Made by a program: the position numbers and the translations under genes. From a bacterium (GTDB lineage Bacteria; Verrucomicrobiota; Verrucomicrobiia; Limisphaerales; UBA11358): a DNA stretch of 52,999 bases. The stretch's first letter is position 1, and every line of letters starts with the position of its first letter. Positions 1-7,883 of the stretch are shown here, piece by piece. The notes under the pieces are model-generated. The model was not told where the DNA came from, did not search any database, and worked only from the letters and a program-made list of their open reading frames with translations. The stretch covers positions 125,114 through 178,112 of the forward strand of contig JAKALA010000003.1 in the NCBI GenBank assembly GCA_021813325.1. The letters run 5' to 3'.

Positions 1-552
1 CACCACGATAGATGAAAACGAGCCTGGCTGTGGATATGAATCCAACGTCGCACGCTTCACTAAATTTGAATTAAAAATACCCGGATCAACTTTGAAAACC
101 CGGGAATACAATTGAGGAATGGCAGCCTTCGCTGAAAAGACAACGCCGTCGGATTGAATGTGGTATTTGAGCGGTCGGTTTGCAACAAGGAGAATTGCGT
201 CCAAGACATCCCATAGCCTGACATCCGAGAGTTGCGGTATATTAACAACCGTCGAATCTACATCCCCAAGGGAACTACACATTTCATTGGTGGCAATCGT
301 AATGACCACGCCTTCTTTTTCCGGATCATACTGCTTTGCCACCTGATTAAGCTGGCGGACAACCTCCTCCAAACTGAGGCTGTTAAATTGGACCTCGGGC
401 AGTTGTATGCGGTCCAATCTTCTGACAATAGCCTGCCGCTCCTGATCTATCTTGGGAACTGCCTCTTGGTTGTTTGTCACGACGTCTGCCAGCGCCGAAG
501 ATACCAAAACAAGGAAATAGACCAAACCACAAATTCGCCCCAAGATTTTCAT
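1..552 (-). CDS. Secreted STN/secretin-N-like protein (partial, C-terminus outside window)
   Basis: The reading frame opens at the ATG at 552 and runs without a stop for 184 codons to the left edge, so the C-terminus is missing. It starts MKILGRICGLVYFLVLVSS followed by ALA, a good Sec signal peptide. The mature part contains the pattern 'LPEVQFNSLSLEEVVRQLN ... VVITIATN ... VVNIPQLSDVRLWDVLDAIL ... LKYHIQSDGVVFS'. This is the beta-alpha-beta layout of the STN/secretin short domain that is abundant in Verrucomicrobia secreted proteins and in GspD/PilQ-like proteins. Whether a secretin pore follows cannot be seen. It may be a type II secretion or pilus-associated protein or a lineage-specific paralogue. 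It is on the same strand as the peroxiredoxin genes to its right, 62 bp away. Confidence 0.75.
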   Translation of the reverse strand, partial: MKILGRICGLVYFLVLVSSALADVVTNNQEAVPKIDQERQAIVRRLDRIQLPEVQFNSLSLEEVVRQLNQVAKQYDPEKEGVVITIATNEMCSSLGDVDSTVVNIPQLSDVRLWDVLDAILLVANRPLKYHIQSDGVVFSAKAAIPQLYSRVFKVDPGIFNSNLVKRATLDSYPQPGSFSSIVV

Positions 553-614
553 AAGAATGCCGCCGTTATGACATGAAATCACAACGGCGGCAACGCTTTC
601 CTAAATCATGGATT

Positions 615-1094
615 TTACTTCAACTTGGCCAGCGTGGCTTTGATGGCTTCAAAGTTGGGCAAATCTTTGGGCGTCGGCGTTTGCTCGCTGTATTGGACCA
701 CGCCGTTTTTATCGATCACAAACGCGGCGCGCGCCGAGGTGTCGCCCACGCCGGCGAGCATCGGGAACACCACGTCGTAGGCTTTGGTGACGGTTTTGTT
801 CAGGTCGCTGGCCAGCGTGATGCCAATGTTATTCTGCTTGGCCCAGGCTTCCTGGGCGAACGGACTGTCCACGCTCACGGCGATCACCTGCGCGCCCAGA
901 TCGGCATAGGCGCTCAGGCCGGAGGTGACATCACACATTTCGCTGGTGCACACGCCGGTGAACGCCAGGGGGAAAAACAACAACACCGTGTTCTTGCTGC
1001 CAAAGTTGGCGCTGAGTTTGACATCCACCACGCCGGAAGCGTTCTTGGATTTGAGGGTGAAATCAGGGGCCTGGGAGCCAACGGGAATTGCCAT
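615..1094 (-). CDS. Peroxiredoxin, AhpE/Prx5-like
   Basis: A 159-residue cytosolic thiol peroxidase of the AhpC/TSA family. The peroxidatic site reads PLAFTGVCTSEMC, with the peroxidatic Cys at 49 preceded by the family Pro and Thr. A second Cys at 54 has the x4 spacing that serves as the resolving Cys in BCP-type enzymes, although the rest of the protein (APDFTL near the N-terminus, RAAFVIDKNGVV near 120) is closer to AhpE. It reduces hydrogen peroxide or alkyl peroxides with a thioredoxin or mycothiol-like partner; the donor is not evident. The next gene upstream (1217-1690) is another peroxiredoxin, so this is a small peroxide-defence group. Confidence 0.9.
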   Translation of the reverse strand: MAIPVGSQAPDFTLKSKNASGVVDVKLSANFGSKNTVLLFFPLAFTGVCTSEMCDVTSGLSAYADLGAQVIAVSVDSPFAQEAWAKQNNIGITLASDLNKTVTKAYDVVFPMLAGVGDTSARAAFVIDKNGVVQYSEQTPTPKDLPNFEAIKATLAKLK

Positions 1095-1216
1095 AGTATT
1101 TGTTCCTTGGATTGTTTGGTTGCGATTTAGTTGTTAAAACGATTGGATTGCATCTTGGAAATTCAAGCGGCATCTGTCAAACCTGTTTAGAATTAAACTA
1201 ATTTGAAAAAGAAGTT

Positions 1217-1690
1217 TCACAACGCCGCCAGGACTTCGGCCGCGTGTTCTTCCGGTTTCACCGCCGGCCAGATTTTTTTGATTTTGCCATCCGGGCCGAT
1301 CAGGAAGGTCACGCGGAATGTGCCCATGTATTTGCGGCCCATGAAGGTTTTCTGGCCCCACACACCATAGGCTTCAACGATCTTTTTGTCCGTATCCGCC
1401 AGCAATGTGAAGGGCAATTTGAATTTCTCCACAAACTTGTCATGGGATTTGACTGGATCGGGGCTGACCCCGAGAACCACGGCGCCCTTTTTCTTGAAGT
1501 CGGCAAAATGATCGCGAAACGCGCAGGCCTCCTTGGTGCAACCGGGCGTGTCATCCTTCGGGTAAAAATAAAGAATCACATTTTGCCCCTTGAAATCAGC
1601 CAGCGAGACTTTGCCACCACCGCTCGTCTCAGCCGTAAAGGCAGGGGCTTTGTCGCCTTCCTTGAGATTGAGTTGAATTTCTTTGGCCAT
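1217..1690 (-). CDS. bcp: Thioredoxin-dependent thiol peroxidase (BCP family)
   Basis: A 157-residue protein of normal BCP length. It carries the BCP hallmark YFYPKDDTPGCTKEACAFRD, with peroxidatic Cys51 and resolving Cys56 five residues apart. The N-terminal DKAPAF motif and the LLADTDKKIVEAYGVWG block are typical. It reduces peroxides in the cytosol using thioredoxin. It sits between pgsA-like and AhpE-like genes on the same strand with gaps of 52 and 122 bp, so co-transcription is possible but not proven. Confidence 0.95.
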   Translation of the reverse strand: MAKEIQLNLKEGDKAPAFTAETSGGGKVSLADFKGQNVILYFYPKDDTPGCTKEACAFRDHFADFKKKGAVVLGVSPDPVKSHDKFVEKFKLPFTLLADTDKKIVEAYGVWGQKTFMGRKYMGTFRVTFLIGPDGKIKKIWPAVKPEEHAAEVLAAL

Positions 1691-1742
1691 AAATTGCTAA
1701 ACGAATAATGCGAGTTGGCTGAGGTTGCAAATTGAATTTAGC

Positions 1743-2357
1743 TCAGGCTGGTGGCCCCGGATGGTTGGACTTCTGGCGCGCGGAACTGGAAGGATGCGCC
1801 CCGAGCTGTTTGGTTCCATCCCAAATATAAAACCAGCCGGAAAACGCGGTAAACAAGCCCGCTCCAATGAGCCACACTTTCAGCATGTAGCCGTGAAACA
1901 AAAGATCCCAGCGCAACAATATCCAGCTCACCACGAGCATCTGGAAAATGGTGGCCAGCTTGCCGGTGAGCCGCGGGCGCACCGTGATGTTGCCCACCAC
2001 GGAACGCACCACCAGCGCGCCAATTCCCAGCAGCAGGTCGCGGCCTATGATGATGCCCGTGAGCCACAATGGAATCTGGCCGAATCGTCCGGGATGCTCA
2101 AAGCTCAACAGAACAATGGCGGACACCAGCAGCAATTTGTCGGCGAGCGGATCAAGCACCGTGCCCAGTTCGCTCCACTGGTGATAACGACGCGCCACAT
2201 AACCGTCAACCCCGTCCAAAATCGCCGCGACCACAAAACTCAACAGCGCCGCGAGCCGATGGATTTCGTTCCCCGTTTCGACGTAATACAACATTTCAAC
2301 CACAAACAGTGGAATCAGCACGATCCGCACAATCGTAATTTTATTGGCTGTCGTCAT
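1743..2357 (-). CDS. pgsA: CDP-alcohol phosphatidyltransferase (PgsA-like)
   Basis: A 204-residue integral membrane enzyme of the CDP-alcohol phosphatidyltransferase family. The complete signature D-G-x2-A-R-x8-G-x3-D-x3-D is present (DGYVAR at 51-56, then G65, D69 and D73), with a further Asp at 48. Several hydrophobic segments follow. The opening TTANKITIVRIVLIP resembles the PgsA start (NxxTxxRxxxxP). The likely reaction is CDP-diacylglycerol plus glycerol-3-phosphate to phosphatidylglycerophosphate. Other family members use serine, inositol or cardiolipin substrates, and specificity cannot be fixed from sequence alone. The C-terminal 20 residues are hydrophilic and unusual. Confidence 0.85.
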   Translation of the reverse strand: MTTANKITIVRIVLIPLFVVEMLYYVETGNEIHRLAALLSFVVAAILDGVDGYVARRYHQWSELGTVLDPLADKLLLVSAIVLLSFEHPGRFGQIPLWLTGIIIGRDLLLGIGALVVRSVVGNITVRPRLTGKLATIFQMLVVSWILLRWDLLFHGYMLKVWLIGAGLFTAFSGWFYIWDGTKQLGAHPSSSARQKSNHPGPPA

Positions 2358-2506
2358 GACTCTGGAAAACTGACACGATTTTTTACAAATGGCACGTTTC
2401 GAATTGCATTTTTAGAACAAGTTCGACGGTCTGATCTTCCAATCCGCAGTCAGCCGGAGTTACGGCAAATCTCACCAATGTCCACCCGGCCTGGCTGGTC
2501 CCAAAT

Positions 2507-3031
2507 ATGAGCGAACGCGTCTCATTCTTGGATGGCTTAACGGGGCGTTTTAATATATTAATGTTAATAGTTAACCATTCTAAAGTTGGAATGATGACCG
2601 TCTCCGCGAAAGCAGGCATCAGTTGCAGCAATTGGCAGAGCGGCACAACGACCGGAAAAGATGTATATTCGGGCGATTTTCAAACCGGGAATACCGGTGG
2701 CGATTACAACCATTTTTACGATTGCAGCAAAACGTCCGGCGGCATTCAGATCAGTTGCCAAAACGACCAAAACATGTATCACGGTTCATGCACCGTGGTG
2801 TATGAATGCAAGGATGGCAAATCTTATTATTGCAATGTGGATAATTGGAATGGAAAAGATTGTATCGATTGCTCCAACCAGACTCCCGACGATTGCAACG
2901 AGATAAAAATTTGCCAGCGAACCTGTGTTCCGGAGCCTTCAACCATCCTGGCGGGCGCCATGAAGTTGATTCCATTTGGCATCAGCACCCTGCGAATTTT
3001 GCGGAAGGGCAAAATGCAGGTCGTTGATTAA
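2507..3031 (+). CDS. Cysteine-rich PEP-CTERM protein
   Basis: A 174-residue ORF of unknown function. The C-terminus has VPEPST at 141-146, a short hydrophobic stretch and the basic LRILRK tail, which is the verrucomicrobial PEP-CTERM sorting signal processed by exosortase. The hydrophobic stretch is interrupted by Lys153. The body holds 11 cysteines (40, 73, 84, 95, 101, 109, 119, 122, 130, 136, 140) among Gly, Asn and Asp, suggesting a disulfide-stapled extracellular protein. The N-terminus is odd: there is no clear Sec signal peptide from the ATG at 2507. A weak hydrophobic run (FNILMLIV) ends near residue 22, so the true start may differ or the gene may be decaying. It is isolated between genes on the opposite strand and ends at a terminator. 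Confidence 0.6.
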   Translation: MSERVSFLDGLTGRFNILMLIVNHSKVGMMTVSAKAGISCSNWQSGTTTGKDVYSGDFQTGNTGGDYNHFYDCSKTSGGIQISCQNDQNMYHGSCTVVYECKDGKSYYCNVDNWNGKDCIDCSNQTPDDCNEIKICQRTCVPEPSTILAGAMKLIPFGISTLRILRKGKMQVVD

Positions 3032-3052
3032 CCCAAAATAATTCCAGAGAAC

Positions 3053-3077
3053 CGCCGGCCATCGCTGGCGTTTTTTT
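3053..3077 (+). terminator. Rho-independent terminator of the PEP-CTERM gene
   Basis: A 7-bp stem, CGCCGGC / GCTGGCG (one G-T wobble), with a CATC loop is followed by seven T residues. It begins 22 bp after the stop of the PEP-CTERM gene, and its T tract overlaps the stop codon of the convergent MFS gene. Confidence 0.8.
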
Positions 3078-4317
3078 ATGCCCCGCCACCGTGCTTGGCC
3101 TGTGGTTTCCCCTTTCGGAAAATAAACCACCAGAACCAGACGGTTCCCGCAAGCCCACACAAGGCGGCGCCAATGAAATTCGCTTGGGGACTGACATGCC
3201 ACAGCCAGGCCCCGAGAATCGACCCGGTCGTCACCGTGCAATCACGGATCAGATAATACGCCCCATACGTCCGGGCGCGGAGTTCGGGGCGGGCCTCGCC
3301 GATAATCAACGATTTTCGCGCCGGTTCGCCAAATTCCTTCAGCCCGCGCACCACGAAAGCCGCCGCCAGCCATTTAAAATCGTGCGCCACCAGCAGGGTC
3401 AACGGAAAAAGCGTGAAGAACCCAAACGTAATTAAAACAAACGGACGACGACCATATTTATCCGCCCAATGCGCCACCGGAATGTAGCAGAGCATGGCCG
3501 CCACCATTTCAAAGGTGACCAGATAGCCGTATTGCTGTGCCGTAACCCCACCAAAATCCATTGCCCATAAAATCACAAACGCATAAGGCAGGCGCTCGCA
3601 AAACCGGATGAGAATATCGCTGACCAGCAGTTCCCTTAAGCCGGGCGTGAAGGAACGGACCACCGCCCCAAAACCGGGACGGTTGGATGATTCACCTTGG
3701 ACGGGGATCTTTTCATTCGCTGGAACCGCCGGCTCCAGCATGAGCCATTGGAAAAGGGCCGTGAGCAGATTCAGCCCGATGCAAAGCAGCAAGGCATAAC
3801 GCAAGCCCGCTGACCAGCCAAACCGCGTCAGCAACCATCCCCCGATGAGCGGTCCCAGCATCATCGGCACGCGGCGAATCATCGACTGCACGCCGACGCC
3901 CATCGTGTGGCGATGACTTTGAAGGGATGTGGCAATGATCGAGAAAGTCGCCGGCAGTGACAGCGCGCTCCAGGCCAGAAACAAGAATGAACCAAGCAGC
4001 AGCGCCAGCCAATGCGGCCAGACCAGAACCAGAACATATCCCGCGAGCGAAATGCCACTGAATAGCAACATGGATTTCCGCTGTCCCCAATGATCAGTCA
4101 GCCAGCCGCCGGGATACGCGTAAAGCGCCCCGAGCAATGTTTGCAAGGCATCAAACAGGCCGATGACCAGCACGGAACCGTCCAGGGTTTCGATGTATTT
4201 GGGCGCAAAACCGAGCCATAACTTTTCGCCGGTTCCCGCCAAAATCAAGGCCACCAGCAGCATTGAAATATTTCGCCGCAGCGCCAGGAATTCTCCGGTC
4301 TTTTGCCACCACCTCAT
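3076..4317 (-). CDS. Major facilitator superfamily transporter
   Basis: A 413-residue polytopic membrane protein with about 12 hydrophobic segments in two halves separated by a hydrophilic loop near residues 200-225. The MFS loop 2-3 signature is recognisable as GGWLTDHWGQRKSM near residues 70-85, with a second-half equivalent at AHWADKYGRRPFVL. The N-terminus has no signal peptide. The substrate is unknown; drug or metabolite efflux would be typical. It is a single gene facing the PEP-CTERM gene, with an upstream gap of about 160 bp in which I see no recognisable element. Confidence 0.85.
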   Translation of the reverse strand: MRWWQKTGEFLALRRNISMLLVALILAGTGEKLWLGFAPKYIETLDGSVLVIGLFDALQTLLGALYAYPGGWLTDHWGQRKSMLLFSGISLAGYVLVLVWPHWLALLLGSFLFLAWSALSLPATFSIIATSLQSHRHTMGVGVQSMIRRVPMMLGPLIGGWLLTRFGWSAGLRYALLLCIGLNLLTALFQWLMLEPAVPANEKIPVQGESSNRPGFGAVVRSFTPGLRELLVSDILIRFCERLPYAFVILWAMDFGGVTAQQYGYLVTFEMVAAMLCYIPVAHWADKYGRRPFVLITFGFFTLFPLTLLVAHDFKWLAAAFVVRGLKEFGEPARKSLIIGEARPELRARTYGAYYLIRDCTVTTGSILGAWLWHVSPQANFIGAALCGLAGTVWFWWFIFRKGKPQAKHGGGA

Positions 4318-4475
4318 AACGTTAGCGGGCGTATTCTGACACAGTCAGCCGCCGTCCGCACGCCAGGAAAGCGTTCCTTCACCTGATAGGGCGGGCGCTC
4401 TGGACGACGCCTCATCGCAACGCTTTCAAACTTCCCTATTTGTTTTCGCCAGCGGTTTGTGCTTAAGTTGGCATT

Positions 4476-4808
4476 GTGAAATTACCGGCGCGCATGCCAC
4501 ATCTGCTGCTGGGACCAGTGCTGACACGCTGGCGAATTGCGCTAGCCTTGGCGGTGGCCGCCGCCGCGGATGCCGGGCAACTTCTCGTCGGTCCGCTCGG
4601 TTGGATCTTCATTGACCAGGCCATTGACGTGCTGGCCATGGCCCTGACCATGGCCATTTTGGGATTTCATCCGCTGCTGCTTCCCTCGTTTGTAATTGAA
4701 CTCATTCCGGTCGCGGACATGTTGCCGACGTGGACAGGCTGCGTGGTGGCTGTCATTGCTTTGAAAAAGCGCCAATCCCCGCCGCCCCCGACGGATATTG
4801 CAGTTTAA
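4476..4808 (+). CDS. Small hydrophobic membrane protein of unknown function
   Basis: A 110-residue ORF from a GTG at 4476; an ATG at 4494 (MPHLLLG) is an alternative start. It has two or three hydrophobic segments (LALAVAAAADAGQLLVGPLG, ALTMAILGFHPLLLPSFVIEL, TGCVVAVIAL) and a short basic, proline-rich tail. Ala-Gly composition and codon use look like real coding sequence. The family is not recognised. It lies 170 bp upstream of the MoxR gene on the same strand. Small membrane proteins with a similar 'PVADMLPTWT' type centre occur as conserved hypotheticals, but I cannot name one. Confidence 0.55.
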   Translation: MKLPARMPHLLLGPVLTRWRIALALAVAAAADAGQLLVGPLGWIFIDQAIDVLAMALTMAILGFHPLLLPSFVIELIPVADMLPTWTGCVVAVIALKKRQSPPPPTDIAV

Positions 4809-4979
4809 AATTTGCGTTTTCAGCCTGCTTCGCAGGCACGACAAGAATCGCGCCGGCGTCGTCTGGTTGCGACCGAAATCCCAGCGAGTCCGGCGGAATT
4901 TCCGCCGCTGAAACGCAGGCCACAACATTTTCACAAGCGCGCTTGAGTCATCGGACTCGGCCCTTTAGATTGCCGCCAC

Positions 4980-5960
4980 ATGAGCCAATCGTTGAAAGAA
5001 CAAGTCGCGCAAACCACCGCGTGGATTCGCAGTCTGCGCCAGGAAATTTCTCAAGTGATCGTTGGGCAGGAAGCCCTCGTGGACCGGCTTCTGGTCGGCC
5101 TGCTCGCCAACGGCCACGTGTTGCTCGAAGGCGTTCCCGGTCTGGCCAAGACGCTCTCCGTCCGCACGCTCGCGACCGCTGTGCAGGCGAAGTTTAATCG
5201 CATTCAGTTCACGCCCGATTTGCTGCCAGCGGACATCGTGGGCACGCTCATTTACAATCCGCAGGACGGCAAATATCACGCCACGCGCGGCCCGATCTTC
5301 GCGAATTTCGTCCTCGCCGATGAAATCAATCGCGCTCCGGCCAAGGTGCAAAGCGCGTTGCTCGAAGCCATGCAAGAACGGCAGGTCACGCTCGGCGGCG
5401 AGACGATGAAACTGCCGTCTCCGTTTCTCGTGCTCGCCACGGAAAACCCGATTGACCAGGAAGGCACCTATCCGCTGCCCGAGGCACAAGTGGATCGTTT
5501 CATGTTCAAGGTGCTGCTCGATTATCCGAACGAGGCGGAGGAGCGGAAAATTCTCGACCGCATGGCGTTCACCAGTCCCGAAACGCCGGTGAAACCCGTC
5601 GTGTCGCTCGAAGAGATTTTGGCAACGCGCAAGCTGGTGGACCAGATTCACGTGGACGAAAAGGTGCGCGATTACATCGTGAAGATCGTGTTCGCCACGC
5701 GCAAGCCGGCGGATTTCAAGCTGGACGTGACGCATTTCATCCAGTTCGGCGCCTCGCCGCGCGCGACGATTTACCTGACGCTGGCCGCCAAGGCGTGGGC
5801 GCTGCTGCAAGGCCGCGACTACGTGATTCCCGAAGATGTGAAAAACATCGGCCCCGACGTGCTGCGCCACCGGATCATCCTGACCTACGAAGCCGAAGCG
5901 CAGGCCGTGACGACCGACGCGATCATCAAAAAAGTGTTCAACGCCGTGCCGGTGCCGTAA
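4980..5960 (+). CDS. moxR: MoxR-family AAA+ ATPase
   Basis: A 326-residue AAA+ ATPase of the MoxR/RavA branch. Walker A is GVPGLAKT at 51-58, Walker B is VLADEINRAP at 111-120, followed by the MoxR signature AKVQSALLEAMQERQVT and sensor 1 ATENPIDQEGTYPLPEAQ. The C-terminal lid (GASPRATIYLTLAAKAWALL, then YVIPEDVKNIGPDVLRHRI) is complete. MoxR proteins act as chaperone-like ATPases for metal-centre insertion or envelope-complex assembly. They usually sit directly upstream of DUF58 and VWA-domain genes. Here that partner is missing: a decayed ORF and then convergent pdxH follow. Confidence 0.93.
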   Translation: MSQSLKEQVAQTTAWIRSLRQEISQVIVGQEALVDRLLVGLLANGHVLLEGVPGLAKTLSVRTLATAVQAKFNRIQFTPDLLPADIVGTLIYNPQDGKYHATRGPIFANFVLADEINRAPAKVQSALLEAMQERQVTLGGETMKLPSPFLVLATENPIDQEGTYPLPEAQVDRFMFKVLLDYPNEAEERKILDRMAFTSPETPVKPVVSLEEILATRKLVDQIHVDEKVRDYIVKIVFATRKPADFKLDVTHFIQFGASPRATIYLTLAAKAWALLQGRDYVIPEDVKNIGPDVLRHRIILTYEAEAQAVTTDAIIKKVFNAVPVP

Positions 5961-5979
5961 AAATGAAAACAGGCAAAAA

Positions 5980-6426
5980 TTGTCAAATATGAGCGCTAAA
6001 CCCAACGGACTTTTAACTTGGAACATCAACGAGATTTCCAACGCGGTAAGCATTGGAACCGACGATGTTCGGGAGTATTTCACGGACGGGCGGCGTGTGA
6101 GCTTTCTCTTGGAAAGACGTTTGGCATATGAAGTCGAGAAAGGCAAATTGGCTCAAAGCGAAGGTGCGGGATTCGACTTAATTGATTTACAAGGCCGCAA
6201 ATGAGAAGTCCGCAGCACCACGAAAGGCGGCATTCATTTTTGTCCCAGCCACCGTTTGGTGAACCGGGTGCGCGCCCGACGATCGGGTTGTTTTCATCTA
6301 CCACCAATCAATCCCCAAGCGGTGGCTCCTTTTCAACTACATCGTTCCGGCCAAGCGATTCTGTGGCTGAATTATATTGGTGAGAGCGTCGAGAGCAGTG
6401 GCTGCAACTTCAATCCTGGGCGCTAG
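5980..6426 (+). pseudogene. Decayed ORF with in-frame TGA, possible nuclease-like remnant
   Basis: An ORF starting at 5980 (or the ATG at 5989) reads 74 codons to a TGA at 6202-6204. The same frame then continues protein-like (EVRSTTKGGIHFCPS) to a TAG at 6424-6426. A single TGG-to-TGA change would give '...FDLIDLQGRK-W-EVRSTTKGGIHF', a D...E-x-R arrangement like a PD-(D/E)xK nuclease core. The later part is less convincing, and another frame carries 'VVFIYHQSIPKRWLLFNYIV' near 6285-6345, so a frameshift near 6275 is also likely. Its stop shares the palindrome CTAG with the convergent pdxH stop. It could instead be a short intact 74-residue protein. No family is firmly assigned. Confidence 0.45.
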
Positions 6427-7127
6427 GGAGATAGCCGCTCAATTTTCCAAGACCCATCCGATTGGCGGTAATAACAAAACCGATCGTGCAAGCGGCTGGG
6501 ACGTCCCTGCCAAAATTCAATCCGTTCCGGGTTCAAGATAAACCCGCCCCAATTCGGCGGCAGCGGCACTTCGTTGGAAAATTTTTGTTCCAATTCACGC
6601 CATTTGTTTTCCAAAATCCCGCGATTTTGAACGATTTCGCTTTGGTTCGAAGCCCACGCGCCAATCTGGCTGCCGCGCGGACGGCTTTTGAAGTAGGCCT
6701 CCGATTCTGTCACCGGCAATTTTGTCACGGTGCCGGCCACGCAAACCTGGCGTTCCAGCGCCGACCAAAAGAAGGTTAGTGCGGCATGGGGATTCCGGGC
6801 GAGTTCACGGCCTTTGCGGCTGTCATAATTCGTGAAGAAAATAAAACCGCGTGCGTCCACAGATTTCAACAGCACCGTCCGGGTGGAAGGTTTGCCATCG
6901 GCGTCCACGGTTGCCAGGGTCATGGCATTCATGTCGGCCGGGCGATGGTTGCGGATTGCGCTCCAGAGATGGTAAAGGGCGATGCCGATTTTTCGCCAAC
7001 GACTTTGGGACGAGGCGCCGATGGCTTCGCGAAACCACTGCTCAAACTGCGTGAACGGGCTGGCGTTCAACGCCGCGCGATCCAGATCGCCGCGCCGGTA
7101 ATCCTCGCGAAAGTCGCTCAGGTTCAT
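6423..7127 (-). CDS. pdxH: Pyridoxamine 5'-phosphate oxidase
   Basis: A 234-residue FMN-dependent oxidase of the vitamin B6 pathway, converting pyridoxine- or pyridoxamine-5'-phosphate to pyridoxal phosphate. Diagnostic blocks are NAMTLATVDADGKPSTRTVL, FFTNYDSRKGRELARNPHAA, the substrate-binding SRPRGSQIGAWAS, and the C-terminal RIEFWQGRPSRLHDR. It is about 20 residues longer than E. coli PdxH because of extra sequence (RKIGIALYHLWSAIRNHRPA) before the core. The start codon lies one base after the stop of the membrane-protein gene at 7129-7683, implying translational coupling. Confidence 0.96.
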   Translation of the reverse strand: MNLSDFREDYRRGDLDRAALNASPFTQFEQWFREAIGASSQSRWRKIGIALYHLWSAIRNHRPADMNAMTLATVDADGKPSTRTVLLKSVDARGFIFFTNYDSRKGRELARNPHAALTFFWSALERQVCVAGTVTKLPVTESEAYFKSRPRGSQIGAWASNQSEIVQNRGILENKWRELEQKFSNEVPLPPNWGGFILNPERIEFWQGRPSRLHDRFCYYRQSDGSWKIERLSP

Positions 7128-7128
7128 T

Positions 7129-7683
7129 TCACATTCCCCGGAACGCCGTCAGGCCCAGCAGCAAGATGAACAGCGCAAACGCCAGGCGAATGCCGCTGGT
7201 CAGGCGCACGCGGGATTCATTGGCCGTGGCCAAAGCGATCAAATCGCGCAGGCGCCAGGGGGTAATCGTGAACCAAATACCCGCCAGCACCAGGACGTAG
7301 GCCCAAACCTGGATGACGAGGACGAATGGCGACTGGCCCAGATGCGGGCGTCCGGTATCCACCATCAATTTGGCCAGCAACAGCAAAACCACGGCCAGTC
7401 CGCGCACCGCCAGAAAATCCCGCACAAAAACGCAGGCGCCAATGCCCACGGCGGCAAAACCAATCAACATGGGCTTTTTAAAGGCGGCAAAATCGGCGAT
7501 CGGCTCGTTGTTCACCAGCCATAAAAACCAGCCGGTCGCTAGCAGCATGAGGACGACGCCCACGGCGTAGTTGCGGGGAAATTTACGCGCCGTGACGGTA
7601 AAATTCTTGGGACATGCCAGACCGTAAATCTGCGGCACGCTCATGCCCGCACCCAGCAAAATGGTCAACAATGACAGTTTCAT
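7129..7683 (-). CDS. Integral membrane protein of unknown function
   Basis: A 184-residue protein with five or six hydrophobic helices (for example SLLTILLGAGMSVPQI at the N-terminus, VGVVLMLLATGWFLWLVNN, LAVVLLLLAKLMV, VWAYVLVLAGIWF and a C-terminal FALFILLLGLTAF). No catalytic motif is seen. It is the first gene of a two-gene operon with pdxH, with only one base between its stop and the pdxH ATG. No named family is recognised. Confidence 0.7.
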   Translation of the reverse strand: MKLSLLTILLGAGMSVPQIYGLACPKNFTVTARKFPRNYAVGVVLMLLATGWFLWLVNNEPIADFAAFKKPMLIGFAAVGIGACVFVRDFLAVRGLAVVLLLLAKLMVDTGRPHLGQSPFVLVIQVWAYVLVLAGIWFTITPWRLRDLIALATANESRVRLTSGIRLAFALFILLLGLTAFRGM

Positions 7684-7883
7684 TTTGGTAAATTAAACCA
7701 CGAATTCAGACCAATAGACACGAAGAAAAGAAAACTGGTCAAAAATAATCCGGGGACATGTCACGGCCGGAGGTCGCTGACAGCGACCTGTGGAATGGGG
7801 CTTGCCGACTCAGTGCGGTTCTTATTATGATCATCTAAAAGACTGATGCAAAAGGGCTGGTGCCCGGTTAGTTGCATGAGCTG

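Noticed and set aside
2391-2412. TGGCACGTTTCGAATTGCA, which looks like a sigma-54 promoter before the PEP-CTERM gene
   Set aside because: The GG and GC are 13 bases apart instead of 10, so it does not fit sigma-54 geometry.
1725-2510. Long plus-strand ORF of 261 codons opposite the PgsA-like gene
   Set aside because: It is antisense to a gene with a complete CDP-alcohol transferase motif, and its product is rich in His, Gln and Arg as expected for a shadow frame.
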